This document shows positions 1 through 8,217 of a DNA stretch of 64,000 bases, one piece after another. Source of the stretch: Bathynomus jamesi (taxonomy: Eukaryota; Arthropoda; Malacostraca; Isopoda; Cirolanidae). Position 1 is the first letter of the stretch. The number at the start of each line of letters is the position of its first letter. The stretch spans positions 137,001-201,000 of the forward strand of contig JAJOZX010001571.1 of assembly GCA_023014485.1 (NCBI GenBank), read 5' to 3'. The translations under genes and the position numbers were made by a program. The notes beneath the pieces are model-generated. The model had not been told where the DNA came from. It worked only from the letters and a program-made list of their open reading frames with translations, and searched no databases.

Positions 1-594
1 ACATCACATAATGGTCTTATATATAAATGATATTTGTGCATTTGTCAAGCATTTCAATCCATTATTATTAGGCCGCATCAATTATTCCTTGTGCATCCAT
101 GCAATCATTTAGCCTACTTAATCAGTGTCATGTTTTCCATTCAATGTACCAAACGCACGTGCATTCTTTATATCATTTACTAGGCCCATTCAATGTTCCA
201 TGTCGCATGCAATTTACATACCATCAACGTTTACATTACTTATTACGTGTCAATTAAGCTATTAACATTTCATCTTATTAGCTAAGTCTATGTCATAAGC
301 ATAACGTAAAACTACCAATTAATTACTGTCAATTCTTTGTTATATCACAGTGAATAAATAACGGCTTTATTTTCATAATAAAATACAAAACAAACTATAA
401 GGTGTCTTTTATAACCTCAACATTAATTTGCTTGGGTGTAATCCAAGCTGGTGACCCTCGCTGCCATTTCGGTCACTTCCAATAGTATGGTGGACCTACT
501 CAAATAGCCTTTCATTAATAAGCAATCCGTCATTGCCTTAATTAATCATAACATACAATCAAATCATTATCACCTTAAACGGCTAAAAACTAGG

Positions 595-600
<6 letters not shown>
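1..600. other. No gene recognised
   Basis: AT-rich sequence without a long open reading frame on either strand. I see no recognisable protein motif, RNA gene or terminal repeat here. Confidence 0.6.

Positions 601-639
<39 letters not shown>
601..639. repeat. (TA)n microsatellite
   Basis: Uninterrupted TA dinucleotide run of about 39 bases. It abuts the 3' side of the minus-strand tRNA-like SINE, as similar runs do at 31.2 and 32.0 kb. Confidence 0.95.
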
Positions 640-640
<1 letters not shown>

Positions 641-644
<4 letters not shown>

Positions 645-903
645 TCAACTGCAATGACCACGCAGTATACTAATGTATAGAAACGACGTAAGTATAGAGG
701 AGCGTTCTGCACACGAGGAAGAGAAATAACGAACAAATGAAAAATGAGGTACCCGCCCGGGAATCGAACCCAGGATCTTCCAATTGCCGGTCAGATATGC
801 TATCCACTACACCACAGGCCTCGATCAGTCAGAAGTCGTAATTCTCCTACATAGGGCAGAAACCAATGCCCTAAGAGGGCACCCTCGCAAATCGTGAATA
901 TGT
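641..903 (-). mobile_element. tRNA-like SINE unit
   Basis: On the minus strand, positions 822-745 read as a tRNA-like body. It has an A-box-like TGGTGTAGTGG and a B box GGTTCGATTCC that matches the Pol III consensus, followed by CTCATTTTTTCATTTG-type sequence. The acceptor stem pairs only in its outer four bases, so a working tRNA is unlikely. The unit is bounded by the direct repeat ACATTCAACTGC (641-652 and 904-915). Its length of about 263 bp matches the 267-bp period of the related array at 31.3-32.0 kb. I infer a SINE or satellite monomer derived from a tRNA gene. Confidence 0.7.
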
Positions 904-1057
904 ACATTCAACTGCGTAGTCATTGCAGTTGGCTGTGAAGCTCCTTTGGATCCCCTCCAGCTGTCTAATGTCTTCTTTTTTATATGGGGATGTTAGGACC
1001 GAGCAGTATTCCAATTTGGGTATTATCAGGGTTTTCAGTAGAGGAATCATTACATTC

Positions 1058-2548
1058 CTATCCCTTTATCGCTTCTATAGCGTCTTCTTCTTCTTTTTCT
1101 GTATGCTTTTCGATTAGTTCCTGTATGACGACATCGATACTTTGTAGTTTATCATTTAATATTTTTCTGATGTTATCTTTACAATTACTTAATTTTGCAG
1201 TCACTCTTTTTCTCTTTCGGAACAATGCCCTCTTTTGTCTTTCGAACCTGCTTCTCTTTCCTCTTTGTTGTATCTTTGGGACATGTTTTTCCACAATTTC
1301 TAACGTCGTCTCCTCTAATGTCATTAGCATCTCTTCCGTTGTCTTGGCCTCGAAAATGGTTTTCCAATCTATTACTTCCATGTTGGATGTCACATCTTCC
1401 CAGTTTATAGCTTTGGAGTGAAAATTAAAAATTTCGAATTTGCTTCTTTCTGTTGTGCGTGTTCTTTCTTTTCCTGTTGCCTTTATATTAGTTGTTATTT
1501 CAATGATGTTGTGGTCTGATATCATAGTTGGGGATATTTCTACATTATCAATTAGATTACTGTTGTTTGTGAATACCAAATCTAGGCAGTTGTTTTTTCT
1601 TGTGTTTTCTGTTATTTCTTGCATTAACATAAATTCATCAGCTAAAGCTAGTAGCATTTTTACCTGCTCCTGGTCTTCTCGTTTGCCCCCCTTGTCCAGC
1701 TGTATACATACATTTTTTCCTATCCTTTTATATTTCATGAATGGGAAATTAAAATCACCACAGAGAAAAATATTTGGGGTTGGAGATTGTAGATCTTTTA
1801 CTAAGTTTCTTACCTCTGTAATGGAATCTGAAAATTTTGAGGTTGGCGTGTTTCGGGGTCTGTACATTACAATTAGTACCATATTTAATTTTTCAATTTT
1901 TGCTGCTACACATTCTACGTAGTTGTTTGAGGTACTTATAACCATTTCTGCTATGTGCCTTTCGCGTGTGTAAATAGCACATCCTCCTTTACGTCTCACT
2001 GTTCTGTCGGCTCGGAGGATGTTGTAGTTGTCAATCTGTATTTCTTTTTTGTCAATACAGGACTCACAATTTTCACAGTTCGCCTGGCAGTCCTTTAGAT
2101 GAGTTTCCGTGAGGCGTGCAAAGTCTGCTACGGCTTCTTGCATGAGTCCTTTCAGGTATGCAACTTTGTTCGTGGAATGGTTTGATTTAAGACCCTGTAT
2201 GTTGGCTAGGATTATTTTAATTTTTTCTCTTTCTTTTTCGCATACAGGTGGTTCCGATTTGTTTTCCAATGGGGGTGCCGGTTTCGTTGCCTTGTGGTCC
2301 TCCGAGAATTTACCTCTTTTTATCTTTGTCGGTACCTGTTGTCCCGATAACGCATGAAGTGCCTTTGTTCGTACCTTCTGTCCGGCTCTCGGATTTCTAT
2401 ATTTATATTTGTCAGCTGGTTTTGTAATTGCTGGAGAGTATTTTGCAGCAGAAATGTGTTGGCTGCGTCTAAAAAATTGGCACTCTTCTTTGATGTTCGT
2501 TTTTTCTGCTCCCTCGTTGCGTTCCTTTGAGGGTGGTGGTATCGGCAT
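1058..2548 (-). pseudogene. LINE C copy A endonuclease (ORF2 N-terminus)
   Basis: An apurinic-type endonuclease/exonuclease/phosphatase domain starts near IILANIQGLKSN (about 2210). It includes the conserved TETHL, a GDFNFP motif near 1745 and the late SDHN motif near 1520. In autonomous LINEs this domain nicks the target for target-primed reverse transcription. A linker follows (NKPKIQQRGKRSRF-like basic region, about 1290-1200), then the frame stops at the internal deletion. The apparent start at 2548 lies in the ORF1 overlap and is not the real initiation site. Few lesions lie inside the domain itself. Confidence 0.75.
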
Positions 2549-2948
2549 TTTTTTTCGTATTTGCGACTCCCATATCTTTCATAAGTGTTGCAGACCGTAA
2601 GATGGTGGAACATGCATTTCTTATCAAACTTGCAGTATCCACTTGTGTAATGCATTTTGCATAATGTGGGATGTGCATATATGCATTGCCCATCCCGATA
2701 TCTGCAGTTTCCTTTCGCCTAGTATTTGCATACGATATTTTCTGCGCTTCTGCTTTCTTTCTTATTATTTTCCAAGTTCTTCGTTTTGGCATTATCATTA
2801 TTTTTCTTTGGCTGTTTATTTTCTACGTTTTTAGTTATCTTTTTATCATTTCGCTCGTTGGACCGTTTGTCTACTTCGCCACTTTTACTTACTTCTTTCC
2901 TTCCATCTATGTCTTCCTTCCGTATTATATTGTTTATATCGTTATTTG
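2320..2948 (-). pseudogene. LINE C copy A ORF1 with CCCH zinc fingers
   Basis: ORF1 part of the family C LINE. A lysine/asparagine-rich basic stretch (about 2930-2725) is followed by three CCCH-type fingers: CKY-(stop)-…-CRYRDGQCIYAH, CKMHYTSGYCKFDKKCMFH, and a third in which the second cysteine has become arginine (CNTYERYGSRKYEKKCRYH). A TAG stop interrupts the first finger near 2720. The C-terminus (about 2450-2320) looks like a coiled coil (LLQNTLQQLQNQLTN). Such fingers usually bind RNA, so a nucleic-acid-binding ORF1 role is likely. The frame ends at 2320 and the endonuclease frame overlaps it. Confidence 0.7.
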
Positions 2949-3011
2949 TTATATATATATATATATATGTTAGTGATAAGTTAACTAATACCGGTGAGAG
3001 GGGATTATATA

Positions 3012-3691
3012 TGGAATTTTTTGAAAGCAGAATTTTGCCTACTATTGTTAATTTTAACCTTGTTTGGTACAGGTATATAGATGATATTTTATGCCTTCGG
3101 CCTAACAATTTGGATGTTGACTTATTTCTTGGTAGGTTCAACAATTTAGTCTCATCTATTAAGTTCACGGTTGAAAAAGAAAATGATGGAAGTTTATCTT
3201 TTCTGGATCTAAAATTTTGGAGATGCTTGAATCAGTTCAAATTTGAAGTTTTTCGTAAACCTACTAATAATAACTCTTTTGTGCATTTTTATTCTGACCA
3301 TCATCCCTCGATTAAATCTTCTATTTTCATTGCTATTTTTCTTAGAGCATTGAGAGTTGTCAGTCCTGAATTTTTAGATTCCGAGTTATGCAATATCATG
3401 AATATTGGTACTAAATTATGTTACCCTATTTCATTTTTAGATAACTGCCTTAGGAAAGCCAAGAAGAGGTATTATAATAATGTAACTGTAAAGGAATTTG
3501 AGCGTAAAAATATCCTTAGCCTAACCTTACCATGTTAATTTTCAGTATCTTCCGACTTCACTTAAAGCAATTGGTATCAACGTAGTCTTTAAGTATAATA
3601 ATACTGTTAAATCACGCCGAATAAAGAATGGCCCGGATAATGTGGTTGGTTGTGCGTATTCGTTCGGATGTACACAATGTACCTCAATATA
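3012..3691 (+). pseudogene. PLE-1 reverse transcriptase, C-terminal half
   Basis: The frame begins at YMEFFESRILPTI and contains the catalytic RYIDDILC (YxDD box, near 3075), then FTVEKENDGSLSFLDLKFWR, a conserved PLE segment, the FRKPTNNNSF motif and the FLDNCLRKAKKRY region. The frame stops at 3538 and downstream PLE linker sequence continues in another frame (VFKYNNTVKSRRIKNG). In PLEs the RT primes from the 3' end of DNA, sometimes at telomeres, and is linked to the GIY-YIG nuclease. Here it is truncated and inactive. Confidence 0.85.
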
Positions 3692-4331
3692 CAGGGTGTA
3701 CATAAAGTCAGGATCTATTTTTGTGAAGCACTTGGAAATTATATGGAATTCAATCATAAGGCCAAGGTCTGTTGCTTCCGCGTCCGATCCAGCAGATTTG
3801 GAAAACGTCCATTTAGATAATCCTGAACAATTTTGGCATAGTGACAAGGAGCACCATGATGTTCATAGACGACGGGGATAGGATTGTTAGTACCGTCGTC
3901 TATCAACATGATGGTGCTCCTTGTCACTACGCCAAAATTGTTCAGGATTATCTAAATGGACGTTTTCCAAATCGCTGGCTCGGACGCGGAAGCAACAGAC
4001 CTTGGCCAGCGAGATCACCAGATTTAACCCCTTTAGATTTCTTTGCACGGGGCTTTATCAAATCGCACGTCTATCAGACGAAGATTACGAGTCTTGAAAA
4101 CTTACGTACACGTATACGAACTGCTGCAGATAACATAACCCCGCAAATGCTCCAGAATGTGTTTAGAAATGCTGCGGAACGATTTGAGCTGTGCAGGGAT
4201 ACTGATGGGCGTCACGTCGAATCCTACTCTTAATTATTTAATAAATGTTACCACTTTATCATTTTATGACTGAATTCCATATAATTTCCAAGTGCTTCAC
4301 AAAAATAGATCCTGACTTTATGTACACCCGG
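3692..4331 (+). mobile_element. Foldback derivative of a Tc1/mariner-like element
   Basis: The 640-bp element has about 65-bp terminal inverted repeats (left CAGGGTGTACATAAAGTCAG, right ending CTGACTTTATGTACACCCGG) and a TA target duplication at 3690-3691 and 4332-4333. Internally, 3760-3875 is an almost exact inverted copy of 3893-4007, separated by 17 bp. The left half is therefore not coding sequence but a reversed piece of the transposase gene. Transcripts would fold into a long hairpin. It lies inside the PLE-1 GIY-YIG domain. Confidence 0.88.
3893..4233 (+). pseudogene. Tc1/mariner-type transposase, C-terminal part
   Basis: The frame reads VVYQHDGAPCHYA, then PNRWLGRG, WPARSPDLTPLDFF and KSHVYQTKITSLENLRTRI. 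QHDGAPCHY carries the second catalytic aspartate of the DDE/D triad, and SPDLTPLDFF the third acidic position. The N-terminal DNA-binding domain and the first catalytic aspartate are missing, replaced by the inverted arm. The sister element at 4.87-6.64 kb belongs to the same general IS630-Tc1-mariner group. The apparent ATG at 3841 lies in the inverted arm. Confidence 0.8.
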
Positions 4332-4616
4332 TATATAGGACAAACGGGTAAAACTTTGGATATTAGGGTAAAACAGCATAAATATGCGTGTAGAACAGCA
4401 AATAATTCTAATGCATTGTTTAACTATATGTATAGATGTAATCATAGTATCAAGTGGGATAGTTTTAAAGCGTCCGTTAAAAACAGATATAATTAAAAGA
4501 AATATTCTAGAATGTGCATCTATCCATTTTAAAAATTATTTCAATAACAGTGTGGGAATGTATAAAATTGACAATATCTTGTTAAAATACCTTTGGCCTC
4601 TAATTAACTCTTGTTA
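4332..4616 (+). pseudogene. PLE-1 GIY-YIG endonuclease
   Basis: The domain reads YIGQTGKTLDIRVKQHKY, the GIY-YIG half after the mariner insertion, followed by NALFNYMYRCNHSIKWDSF. A frame change near 4480 continues with IIKRNILECASIHFKN and ends IDNILLKYLWPLINSC at 4616. The family nuclease cuts DNA for insertion. The copy at 49.9-50.3 kb aligns throughout. Confidence 0.85.
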
Positions 4617-4662
4617 ATCATATGCTAATCTTTTTATTTTTCTGTCCTGCTGTACACATATT

Positions 4663-4663
<1 letters not shown>

Positions 4664-4699
<36 letters not shown>

Positions 4700-4700
4700 T
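4664..4700. repeat. (TA)n microsatellite in PLE 3' UTR
   Basis: Imperfect TA run downstream of the PLE-1 stop codon. The related PLE copy at 50.3-50.4 kb also carries TA/TG repeats at the same place. Confidence 0.9.
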
Positions 4701-4724
4701 TTTGTCATCTCGCCTTCTTCCTAC

Positions 4725-4770
4725 ATTCCCTGACGAGGTGTACTTCTGAATAAACGAAACACCTTGGAAT
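4725..4770 (+). ncRNA. Hammerhead-ribozyme-like motif at PLE-1 3' end
   Basis: The order of elements matches a minimal type I hammerhead. ATTCC (stem I, 4725-4729) is followed by CTGACGA (core CUGANGA, 4730-4736), a 19-nt stem-II region, GAAA (4756-4759), CACC as a tiny loop, UU at the cleavage position (4764-4765) and GGAAT, which pairs with ATTCC in 5 bp. Hammerheads with very short stem III are known in PLEs. Stem II pairs poorly here beyond G-C at its base, so activity is doubtful. Confidence 0.35.
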
Positions 4771-4842
4771 CATTTTTCTTTTTCCTTGTGGGTTTGCATC
4801 ATTCATTCATTTCATGTGTTTAATTGTGAAATTCATCCCATA

Positions 4843-4868
4843 TATATATATATATATATATACATATA
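4843..4868. repeat. (TA)n microsatellite
   Basis: Short TA run that supplied the TA target of the mariner-like element starting at 4869. Confidence 0.85.
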
Positions 4869-4949
4869 CAGGGTGGTGCAGAAGTCAGGAACCATAGGCA
4901 CATTTTATTAAATTATAATACTTGGAGACACTTTCTGACGCGTTGAATG

Positions 4950-6546
4950 CATGATATCTGAACATTCCTTAACACATTGGTACTGATTTTGGCAAACTCA
5001 GATGTGATTTTATCCTTTAGAGAACGTATGGTTTTGGGTCGATCAGCATAGACTACCGACTTGAGATGGCCCCCACAAGAAAAAGTCAAGAGGCATGAGG
5101 TTTGGAGACTTAGGTGGCCATTCGACGGGGTCTCGCCTCCGATCCACTTGCTTGGGAATGTTTCATCTTAAGAGCTCCGGACGATGGTTGCGAAATGTGG
5201 TGGTGCACCATCCTGCTGAAACCACATTTCCACCTGTTCTGCCAATGGAATATCGTCCAGTATGGTTAAATGTTTGCAGCATATGCAAATATGTTTCACC
5301 TGTTACATTGCCGTCGAAAAAGTACGGACCAATTAACCGATCACCCCCAGAGCGCAGCCCACACCATATTTCATGGATCGAATGGCACATGTCCTTCCTA
5401 CATCCAGTGGGAGTTCTCATTGGATCAATAGCGTACATTATGCCTATTGACACGACCTTTGAGGTGAAATTTCGCTTCGTCGCTGAACATGATCCTTCGT
5501 TTAAGCTGTCGATGTATTAGAAACCACTGGCAGAACTCTACAAGACGGTCTGTGTCGTCATCGTGCAGTTCCTGAACGAGATGGACTTTGTAGGGGTGGA
5601 AACGATTTGTTGTAAGAATTCGTTGAATGAATCTTCTGGAGACACCCGTTTCCTGGGATAACTTTTTTAAGGATTTACGTTTGCTGTTTTCGAGGTGATC
5701 GAGTACCGTTAGTGATGTTGCTGCCTCGGTTGAACTTTTTGGCCGGCCACTACGCGGCCGATCATGAACACTTCACATTTTTTTGAAGCGAGTGAACAGT
5801 TTTCCAACTAATGCCTGAACAATTGGGTGGATCGATTTTACATTTTTTTCGATTTCCATATTCTAATAGAGACAAAAACTTGCGCATGCATGAGAAAATA
5901 GCCTCTGCAAAATCTTAGCTTAATAGGTAATCATCTTCTGCCCCTGGAAGAGCGATGAAAATCATATTTTAGTAGTCAAAAACGTATTTTAAACCCTAGC
6001 CTAGAGTCATAAAATTTTGCGTGTGTGTTATTTCATGCCTAAGCAACGATATAAATGCTATGGGAAATATATAAATGCATTATTTAAGACAAAGAGCCGA
6101 TCTGAAAATATGTATATTAACATATTTTCAGATCGGCTCTTTGTCTTAAATAATGCATTTATATATTTCCCATAGCATTTATATCGTTGCTTAGGCATGA
6201 AATAACACACACGCAAAATTTTATGACTCTAGGCTAGGGTTTAAAATACGTTTTTGACTACTAAAATATGATTTTCATCGCTCTGCCGGGGGCAGAAGAT
6301 GATTACCTATTAAGCTAAGATTTTGCAGAGGCTATTTTCTCATGCATACGCAAGTTTTTGTCTCTATTAGAATATGGAAATCGAAAAAAATGTAAAATCG
6401 ATCCACCCTACCAGTGAGTGAACAACTGGCGGCCTTTCAGGGTGTTTGTCATTAAAAGCAGTAGCAACTGATCGGTGTGTGTTACCACGCCTTGCACACA
6501 TTAAAACTATCTCCACCCGTTCATCTATTGTCAGTTTCTGTGCCAT
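4950..6546 (-). pseudogene. Mariner-like transposase, split and degenerate
   Basis: The N-terminus starts at 6546 with MAQKLTIDERVEIV and reaches ERPPVVHSLVG before the palindrome. The frame resumes near 5820 with PIVQALVGKLFTRFKK, a DRPRSGRPKSS linker and an HTH region. Further on come [20 protein letters not shown] (5370-5330) and a FQQDG-like and C-terminal region in mixed frames. The family excises and inserts at TA. Frameshifts and the insertion make it inactive. PVVHSLVG and PIVQALVG flank the palindrome as an imperfect duplication. Confidence 0.75.
5825..6408. repeat. Near-perfect 584-bp palindrome (foldback/MITE insertion)
   Basis: The two arms of about 288 bp are inverted copies around an 8-base centre (TATATTAA, about 6113-6120). 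I count about three differences over the arms I compared. The outer ends are GGGTGGATCGATTTTAC and its complement. There is no coding potential. The arms are far more alike than the flanking host duplication, which suggests recent formation or arm correction. It sits inside the transposase gene of the surrounding mariner. Confidence 0.9.
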
Positions 6547-6649
6547 AGGTTCAACAACAAATCTGAAAAGAACAAAACACATATTAAAACACAAATTATT
6601 AAAATGTGCCTATGTTTCCTGACTTTTGCGCCACCCTGTATAAGGAAGA

Positions 6650-8145
6650 GGAGCATCAGGCAAAACACATATATTCAGGTAATTTCTTTTTATGCAGGAA
6701 GGAGGGGCCAAAGGCGAATGCCCCCAAAAGCGATCCCCCTACATCATAGGAGAAGAAGAGCCAAAATCAAGGTCCAGGAATTTCGAGATGCCTAGACACT
6801 CAGCGTTTGAAAGACTGAAAGTCTTGGACAGGAGGAAACATGGATTGAGGGAGATTGTTCCAGAGTTCACCGGTTGAGTACATGAAAGATTGAAAATACC
6901 GATTAACATTTGCGTTAGACAGCTGGACAGGAAAGGAGTGAGAATGTGTCGAAAGGCTGGTGCAGCATGCTCTTCTTAAAGGAGGAGGTATGCAGTTAAA
7001 GAGTTCTGAAGAGCAGTGTCCGTTATAATAACGAGAATAAAGAGAGAGTGAAGCAACATTGCAGCGAAGAGAGAGAGGTTAAAGACAGTAAGAGGTGGGG
7101 AATTGATGAACCAAAAAGCCTTTAATTCAGTCTAGACAAGTAAAGCTATGTGAGTTGAACCACCCAGTACCTGAGAAGCATACTCTATACAAGGGCGAAC
7201 AAGACCCCTGTAATTACATAGCAACTGAGTGGGAGTGAAGAAACTGCGAACGCAGTAGAGCACACCTAACCTCTTAGAAGTTGTTTTGGAAAGAGAATAT
7301 ATGCGCCTCGGTGGTGTAGTGGTTAGCGTCGCTGACTACGAATCCGTCGGCCTCGGGATCGAGACCCGTTGACGGCAGGCGGCACACACTAAAATCCAGC
7401 TGTTCATCCTTCCACACAATAAAGAAATTGGTTGGTAGATAAATGGGCACCCTGGGTTAACCTAGTGGTTAAGACGCTAGGATGCTGCTGGTGGGGAGTG
7501 GTTCGGATTCCACGTTAAACTGTAGGTCTAAGGTGGAGTGACAAGCTTGACCTTCGTAAGAATGAACAATTCGGGGGGAAGCAAAACCAAGGTAAACTAA
7601 GGTGAAGCAAGGTATGTGATCTTTTCAGGAAATATCACGAAAAAGGAAAGGCCAAGAATGTTAAGAGGAGAGGAAGGATTGACTTCTGTATTGTTCAAGG
7701 TAGGGCGATAGTTGTGTGGAAGATTATGACGAGTAGACAGATGGAGAAACTGAGCTTTTGAGGCATTGAAAGCCACAAGGTTTTCTCTGTCCCAATCATA
7801 AATAGCAGAAAGATCAGAGGTAAGGTGTAACAGAGCCATGCCACGTGAATCTTGGATTGACTGTTCAGAGGGACGTTTTGCGAAGTGGGTGAAGTAAAGA
7901 GTGGAAACATCGGCAGACGGGTGAATGGGACAGGAATTGCTACTTAAAAGATCATTAATAAATAAAAGGAAAAGAGTGGGTGACAGGACAGAACCCTGAG
8001 CAACGCAACTGTTGTTAGCGTTAGTAGAAAAACAGTGGCCATCTACAAATGCAGCTATAGATCGGCCAGAAAGGAAATTAAAGATGAAGAAACAGATAGA
8101 AGGATAGAAACCGAAGGAGGGCAGTTTGGAAATTAAACATTTGTG
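6650..8145 (-). mobile_element. LINE family A, copy I, 3' half
   Basis: The second half of a minus-strand LINE whose first half lies at 11926-13425. It codes for RT motifs around SPTLFLLFINDLL (about 7980), DLSAIYDWDRENLVAFNASKAQFL (7810-7740) and NILGLSF (7655). Past the SINE insertion come the C-terminal region and a 3' UTR ending near 6690 with GGGCATTCGCC-type sequence, shared with copy III at 24.64 kb. The frame is broken by stops and by the SINE at 7308-7612. The RT clade is CR1/Jockey-like. Similar LINEs are abundant in crustaceans. Confidence 0.8.
7308..7612 (+). mobile_element. Dimeric tRNA-derived SINE
   Basis: Two tRNA-like heads lie in tandem. Head 1 (about 7313-7375) has TGGTGTAGTGG and GGGATCGAGACCC. 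Head 2 (about 7447-7512) has CCTAGTGGTTAAG and GGTTCGGATTCC. Comparison with LINE A copy III shows that the whole block is one insertion: LINE sequence resumes on both sides, with TATG-type duplicated bases at the edges. The 3' tail carries AAGCTTGACCTTC, also found at the 3' end of LINE C copy B (36.45 kb), and AGGTAAACTAAGGTGAA, which resembles the terminal AGGTAAATTAAGGTAAA of LINE B. Confidence 0.75.
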
Positions 8146-8217
8146 CCAGACTCTATTTACCTTAATTTACCTGAAAGCGCTTCTGCCTCAAGGGTGCGCT
8201 GCTCCCACGAAGTCCGC

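Larger units (their letters stand above)
928..2950 (-). mobile_element. LINE family C, copy A (internal deletion)
   Basis: Non-LTR retrotransposon relic on the minus strand. From 5' to 3' (high to low coordinates) it has an ORF1 with CCCH zinc fingers, an endonuclease domain, and then only the last part of the RT C-terminal region (residues IPLLKTLIIPKLEYC, about 1050-1000). Comparison with copy B (32.0-36.5 kb, plus strand) shows that about 1.26 kb coding for the RT catalytic core is missing between 1062 and 1052. The junction lies at an AAAGG shared by both sides in copy B. The element is therefore dead. The clade is CR1/L2-like by RT features in copy B. Confidence 0.85.
2970..4800 (+). mobile_element. 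Penelope-like element (PLE-1), 5'-truncated
   Basis: Single-ORF retroelement relic containing the second half of a PLE reverse transcriptase (3012-3690), a GIY-YIG endonuclease (4332-4616) and a 3' UTR reaching about 4800. A mariner relic (3692-4331) is inserted exactly between TSIY and IGQTG of the GIY-YIG domain. Removing it with one TA copy restores the frame locally. The 5' part of the RT is absent, and the first 35-40 bases (2970-3008) are inverted. A (TA)n run borders the left edge. Confidence 0.85.
4869..6638 (-). mobile_element. Mariner-like element with nested palindrome
   Basis: Terminal inverted repeats of about 40 bp (left CAGGGTGGTGCAGAAGTCAG, right ending TGACTTTTGCGCCACCCTG) are flanked by TA at 4867-4868 and 6639-6640. 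The transposase gene runs on the minus strand. A 584-bp palindrome (5825-6408) interrupts it. Without that insert the element would be about 1.19 kb, a usual Tc1/mariner length. Confidence 0.88.

Noticed and set aside
745..822. A functional tRNA gene on the minus strand
   Set aside because: A and B boxes are present, but the acceptor stem pairs only in its outer four bases, the anticodon arm does not fold well and the same body recurs in a SINE-like array.
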